From Chitinivibrionales bacterium (GTDB lineage: Bacteria; Fibrobacterota; Chitinivibrionia; Chitinivibrionales; WJKA01), in the NCBI GenBank assembly GCA_014729375.1, contig WJKA01000110.1, forward strand, positions 1-10,958: DNA of 10,958 bases. The letters run 5' to 3'. The stretch's first letter is position 1; each line of letters starts with the position of its first letter. The position numbers were made by a program, and so were the translations under genes. This document shows positions 7,192 to 10,958 of this stretch, piece after piece. The notes under the pieces are model-generated. The model was not told the origin of the DNA and ran no database searches. It was given only the letters and a program-made list of their open reading frames with translations.

Positions 7192-7250
7192 TGTGAGTCC
7201 GTAGGAGGAAGAGTTAACCCCCTTTTTTCTCTTCCTCTTCCATACTCACA
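7192..7250. terminator. Imperfect long inverted repeat between convergent genes, possible bidirectional terminator
   Basis: GAGGAAGAG (7205-7213) pairs perfectly with CTCTTCCTC (7229-7237) around a 15-nt loop rich in C and T. Outside it, TGTGAGT (7192-7198) pairs with ACTCACA (7244-7250). The two stems are separated by a 6 x 6 nt internal loop in which a few more pairs are possible. The structure begins 3 nt after the phosphatidyltransferase stop codon and ends 18 nt before the stop codon of the convergent gene, which suits 3'-end formation for both transcripts. There is no T run after the stem on either strand, so it is not a canonical intrinsic terminator. Confidence 0.5.
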
Positions 7251-7268
7251 CGCCGCCGTGTCCGCGAA

Positions 7269-10200
7269 TTATTTAACTTTCATCATCTTAATCGTTTTAT
7301 GATATCCTTCAGCTTTCATCCTTGCGATGTAAAAGCCGGTTGAAATGGTTTCTCCCCTGCTTCCGGTACCTTTCCAGACAGTGCGGTGCACCCCGACTTT
7401 GACCGTACCGTCTGCAAGCGTTGCTACGCATCGTCCTTTGATATCATAAATTTTCAGGGAAAGTTTCCGGAATTCGCCTCCGGCCTTGGAACCGTTTTCA
7501 CGCCACAGATATGGAACGACATATTCGAGGGTCGTGATATTTCTGAACGGATTGGGGAAATTTTTGCGAATACGGAATCTTCCAGTATACAATGCAATAT
7601 CCAGCGGATTGGCCGTTGCGACAATATATCCGTACCTTGTTTTATCGTGCGGAGGAATTTCAATCTGCCCGGCTTCTCTGAGATTAATGGCCGTATCGCT
7701 GGTAATCCAGAATACATGGACCGGCTCGGGTACGTTTGCAAGTTTATCAAAACTGAGGCGTGATGCCGTGCTGCTAGCCGACATCCCGACCATCCATTCA
7801 AGCTTTTTTCCGGGCACTTCGGAGGAGGGTTTGTAGTGCCTGGCAAGTCGTTCTTCAGGATTTGTCGACGCGCGTGTCGCATCGCCTGACTTTAGAAAGT
7901 AAAGCTGCGGATAGCCGAATGCGGGCGGGGGTTCCATGCGGTGTATTGCCGCGGATTTGGCCAGGCTTACCGGAAGTACACCGAGATAATTGTCTCGGTC
8001 GCTGGCCGAGTGGGCGTCCAGGGTAACCCGGATTTCCCAGAAAGTCTGCTTTTTCGCTTTTGCAAGCGGCCTTATTCCCGGATTATAGGCGTCACCTTTA
8101 AGAGTCAGGACCGTATCGCGGGGCGTATAGACCCAGACAGCCTGCCACGGCATGAGATACTGTACCTCGCTCGAGTAGCCGGTTGTGCCGCCTACCCAGG
8201 CATTTGGATGAAATGAACTCAGCCAGTCCGGCGCCACCGGAAATGGAAATGGTGAGCTGATCTGGTTCCATCCCGACTCTCCGTGCGTAAGCTCGATCCG
8301 GACGCTGTTTCCGTTTTGAACAAGGCTGTCGTAAAAAGCACTGTCGACTGTGAAAACAGTATCTTTTTCATTAAAGTACCAGTATCCTTTGCCGCTTTCT
8401 ATTTTGTTTGCGGCTGTATATTGATCGTACAACTTGTGCGGCGCTTTTGAGTCATCCCAGTGAAATATCTGCTGAGTTTTCGATTGCGAGACTGCAAATG
8501 ATCCAAGACCCCACGGGCTGATCATGTGCCACTGGTTGCCTGGTAATTGTATTGACTGGATATCGCGGTATGCGTCATACCCGGTTCCAATCATGTAATT
8601 TTCAAGTGGGGGTGGGGAGGGGAATCGGATTTCGCCATGATTCGAGTCGGAATCAATTGCAGCAACAGCATAGATATATTTTTTATCCGCCTCAACGGTT
8701 TTGTCGATAAAGTGGGTCATGGCGGTTGTATCCAGCGGGGCCGGCGGTTCATCCGACTGCTGCTTAAAATCCCATTCCGACTGTTCGTTTACATACCAGA
8801 GATCGGGATTTGCATCGACCCGGTACACAACATAGGACACGATACCGGAATCTCCGGCAGGGGGGGCCCAGCTCAGGCCTATTGAATTGAGCCCGGCAAC
8901 GCGTGCAGCGAAATTTTCAACCGGGCCGGGGCCTGTATCATAATATTCAGGTTTTTCATGCTGCCATGAGCCGTATCCGATCGGTTCACCGTTGGCGCCC
9001 GCACTTTTCAGTTGCGAGCCCGCGGGTATATAATAGAATGTTTCATCGACAAATTGCGGTTCGACTGTCAGAACCGATCCGTTGAAATGTACATTTTCCG
9101 TTGATGGTTTGCTGGTTGCCGGCCAGAAATCTGCATTGGTGATATCTAAAAAGCTTGACAAGTGCGCGGAGACGATGGTCGTTGCGTCATAGCCGCTGAA
9201 AATGGAGTTTCCGATATGTGCATTTGCCGGCATAAGCATCGGTGGTATCGTATTGAATGAACCGGGATACTGATCAGGGGGTATGGAGTCTCCCTGTGCA
9301 GCAATACTCCCTTTTGCCGAAAGAGTTATCGCGGTATTCTGGCTGCCGGTGCCGATAAAGGTGCAGGACCATGCGTTGGCAAGGACCTCACCGGGCACAA
9401 AGGGATTTGTTTTCATAGCATCTACCATGCCGGCACTGTCGATATCGACCACAATCGCGTTACCTCCGACAAAGAGGCAGTTGGAAATATCAATTTCAGA
9501 CTCGGTTTTAATGGCTGTTGCGCAGTTCTTGAATTTAAAGCCGTATATCCGGACGCGTTCTCCCCAGTCAGTCATTGAGCTTCCGGCATATTCTATGGAA
9601 ATACCGGTGCCGCCGCTGCCGTTGATTACCGGCGGTTTATTGTCTTTCCAGAGGCCGTTGATTTCGATTTTCTTGGTCCCCAGGGTTATGTTTTCGGTGT
9701 ATTCGGCTTGTTCGACCATGATTCGGTCGTAGTTGCCGGCGGCGTCAACCGCTTCCTGGATCGTGCGATAATTCTGGTCCGGGCCGACACGGAGCTCGGT
9801 ACCCCGTACAAGCAGATTGAGAAACTGGTCACTGATAGTGAACGAAACAATCGGAGACCATCGAACAATTGTACCGTTCCTGAGCAGTCTCGCTTTATAC
9901 TGAAAGGTGGTCCCTGAGTCGGTGTCCTCGTTCCATGTATGATCATCAAACCACATTTCGTACGACGGCCTGCGGTACATTTCATTCCAGTTGGGTTCGC
10001 CTGCAGCCCGGCTATACAGAATGATTGTATCCGTTTCAGACGGTTGATACGTGTTCCCCGCTCCCCAGCCAATCTGTATTCCCCAGCGCTGTCCGAAAAC
10101 ATCCAGCCACAGTGAATCGTCGGGAAGCAGCCTGGTGTCTTTCGTGTCGTGACCGGTGACATGTGATCGATATGAACCGTCGGGCGAATATGCCACTGCG

Positions 10201-10958
10201 ATATACGAGTAGTTCATTGAAGAGATGGTCCGGGTTTCACGCCACCGGAATTCATTGCGCGAGCTGTCAACGGCTGTAGAATATACTTTTATCACCGAAC
10301 CGGAGCCGTCACTGCTGAAAAGCGCCAGAGAATCAGCCGTAATACTTTCATCAACACGCAATTCTATCCAGTAATCGTCTTGCTCGTCAACAAACGACCA
10401 GATTGATACTGGCTCATAATGCTGGTGGGGATAATATCCTTCAGGGTTGGCCTCGATAACTACATTAAGCGGCACAAAGCTTGTTGTCGAAAAACGGTAG
10501 GGTTCATCCGGATCCGAGGAGTTTGCACCGGCCGGCGACCAGAACTGGCACGGATAGCCGTCAGCACATACGTGGATATAGTAATCTTTTCCATCGATAA
10601 GGCCGGGAATTTCAAATTTTCCATCCGGCAACATATGGCTCTCTGAAACGAGAAAGTACGAATCCCCCTCCTTTGCAAAGACTTCGCACCTGAACCAGAA
10701 TTGCTTTGCATAATCCCTGGTGCTGACATAATCGCCGTTTTCGGTGGAGAAAGTCCCGAAAACCGAGTATCCTTTTCTGAAATTTACATCCGCAGTTGTG
10801 GTATCGAGTGCGGTAACGGAAATCGTCGGAGACTGCACAAGTGTCGATGCATTGTTTGCAAGCGACCATCCATTGCCTTCTCTGAAATCGACGTCGGTAT
10901 TTGTGGCGGAAGTATCGATGGTGTCGGATCGCGCGGGATCAAAGAAATATTTGTTTGA
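7269..10958 (-). CDS. Giant secreted modular protein: beta-helix, fibronectin III, C-terminal sorting-like domain; 5' end outside window
   Basis: At least 1229 residues, with the N-terminus and signal peptide beyond the right edge; the frame is open to base 10958. Visible residues are numbered from there. Order: 35-residue repeat (about 12-63); carboxypeptidase-regulatory-like beta-sandwich (about 64-170); further beta-sandwich, possibly Fn3-like (about 190-375); right-handed parallel beta-helix of the pectin-lyase fold (about 385-660), opening with YRTIQEAVDAAGNYDRIMVE; fibronectin type III (about 677-785); two modules each with a W-x2-IS-(x)-P core (about 805-875 and 893-955); another beta domain (about 970-1120); and a C-terminal FPNPF / LKIYDIKGR / STGFYIARM domain (about 1130-1229) ending KTIKMMKVK. 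That tail matches T9SS type A sorting or FlgD Ig-like domains, implying export to the surface or medium. The beta-helix may bind or cleave polysaccharide; no catalytic residues could be assigned. GTG at 10838 could be read as a start but has no ribosome site. Confidence 0.85.
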   Translation of the reverse strand, partial: SNKYFFDPARSDTIDTSATNTDVDFREGNGWSLANNASTLVQSPTISVTALDTTTADVNFRKGYSVFGTFSTENGDYVSTRDYAKQFWFRCEVFAKEGDSYFLVSESHMLPDGKFEIPGLIDGKDYYIHVCADGYPCQFWSPAGANSSDPDEPYRFSTTSFVPLNVVIEANPEGYYPHQHYEPVSIWSFVDEQDDYWIELRVDESITADSLALFSSDGSGSVIKVYSTAVDSSRNEFRWRETRTISSMNYSYIAVAYSPDGSYRSHVTGHDTKDTRLLPDDSLWLDVFGQRWGIQIGWGAGNTYQPSETDTIILYSRAAGEPNWNEMYRRPSYEMWFDDHTWNEDTDSGTTFQYKARLLRNGTIVRWSPIVSFTISDQFLNLLVRGTELRVGPDQNYRTIQEAVDAAGNYDRIMVEQAEYTENITLGTKKIEINGLWKDNKPPVINGSGGTGISIEYAGSSMTDWGERVRIYGFKFKNCATAIKTESEIDISNCLFVGGNAIVVDIDSAGMVDAMKTNPFVPGEVLANAWSCTFIGTGSQNTAITLSAKGSIAAQGDSIPPDQYPGSFNTIPPMLMPANAHIGNSIFSGYDATTIVSAHLSSFLDITNADFWPATSKPSTENVHFNGSVLTVEPQFVDETFYYIPAGSQLKSAGANGEPIGYGSWQHEKPEYYDTGPGPVENFAARVAGLNSIGLSWAPPAGDSGIVSYVVYRVDANPDLWYVNEQSEWDFKQQSDEPPAPLDTTAMTHFIDKTVEADKKYIYAVAAIDSDSNHGEIRFPSPPPLENYMIGTGYDAYRDIQSIQLPGNQWHMISPWGLGSFAVSQSKTQQIFHWDDSKAPHKLYDQYTAANKIESGKGYWYFNEKDTVFTVDSAFYDSLVQNGNSVRIELTHGESGWNQISSPFPFPVAPDWLSSFHPNAWVGGTTGYSSEVQYLMPWQAVWVYTPRDTVLTLKGDAYNPGIRPLAKAKKQTFWEIRVTLDAHSASDRDNYLGVLPVSLAKSAAIHRMEPPPAFGYPQLYFLKSGDATRASTNPEERLARHYKPSSEVPGKKLEWMVGMSASSTASRLSFDKLANVPEPVHVFWITSDTAINLREAGQIEIPPHDKTRYGYIVATANPLDIALYTGRFRIRKNFPNPFRNITTLEYVVPYLWRENGSKAGGEFRKLSLKIYDIKGRCVATLADGTVKVGVHRTVWKGTGSRGETISTGFYIARMKAEGYHKTIKMMKVK
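10779..10925 (-). repeat. 35-codon tandem repeat at the right edge of the giant secreted protein
   Basis: Two copies of a motif with core T-x-D-V-[DN]-F-R-[EK]-G occur exactly 35 codons apart. The Phe codons are at 10886-10884 and 10781-10779. Each copy is preceded by a Thr/Asp-rich stretch (DTIDTSATN and ALDTTTA). The DNA also agrees around both cores (CCTT-C/T-TCTGAAAT on the plus strand). The right-hand copy is only just complete, so further copies could lie beyond the window. Confidence 0.55.

Noticed and set aside
1..10958. Mobile element, defence system, CRISPR array, tRNA or rRNA
   Set aside because: No transposase or integrase, no regular repeat-spacer array, no cloverleaf-like sequence and no rRNA-like sequence were seen on either strand.

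Overview
This window is a chromosomal stretch from a Gram-negative bacterium, most likely of the FCB superphylum (Fibrobacterota, Chitinivibrionia or a related lineage). The evidence is the large secreted protein at the right end. It closes with an FPNPF-type beta-sandwich tail that resembles the type IX secretion (T9SS) sorting domain or the FlgD Ig-like fold. A periplasmic MltD/LysM lytic transglycosylase and a second secreted protein with a similar but decayed tail fit the same picture. The assignment is by protein style only; no rRNA or tRNA is present.

There are seven genes, and each lies on the opposite strand to its neighbours, so nothing in the window forms an operon. From left to right they are: a secreted esterase of the alpha/beta-hydrolase fold (-); a lytic transglycosylase with LysM modules (+); a membrane protein with an outside Cache-like sensor domain and an inside coiled coil (-); a secreted two-domain beta-sandwich protein (+); ribosomal protein bL28, rpmB (-); a CDP-alcohol phosphatidyltransferase resembling phosphatidylinositol-phosphate synthases (+); and a very large secreted modular protein (-) that runs off the right edge. 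Divergent promoter regions lie at about 895-1077, 4722-4831 and 6456-6576. Convergent ends lie at 3192-3207 (a 16-bp coding overlap), 6227-6272 and 7189-7268 (which holds an imperfect inverted repeat). No gene-free stretch exceeds 300 bases, and positions 1-42 show nothing recognisable.

Functionally the window centres on the cell envelope: peptidoglycan remodelling, phospholipid head-group synthesis, secreted or surface proteins and a transmembrane sensor-like protein, with one housekeeping ribosomal gene embedded. I see no defence system, CRISPR array, mobile element or biosynthetic cluster. The most unusual items are the Cache-transmembrane-coiled-coil protein, which lacks any recognisable output domain, and the right-edge giant protein, whose reading frame stays open to the end of the window and carries a 35-codon repeat there.
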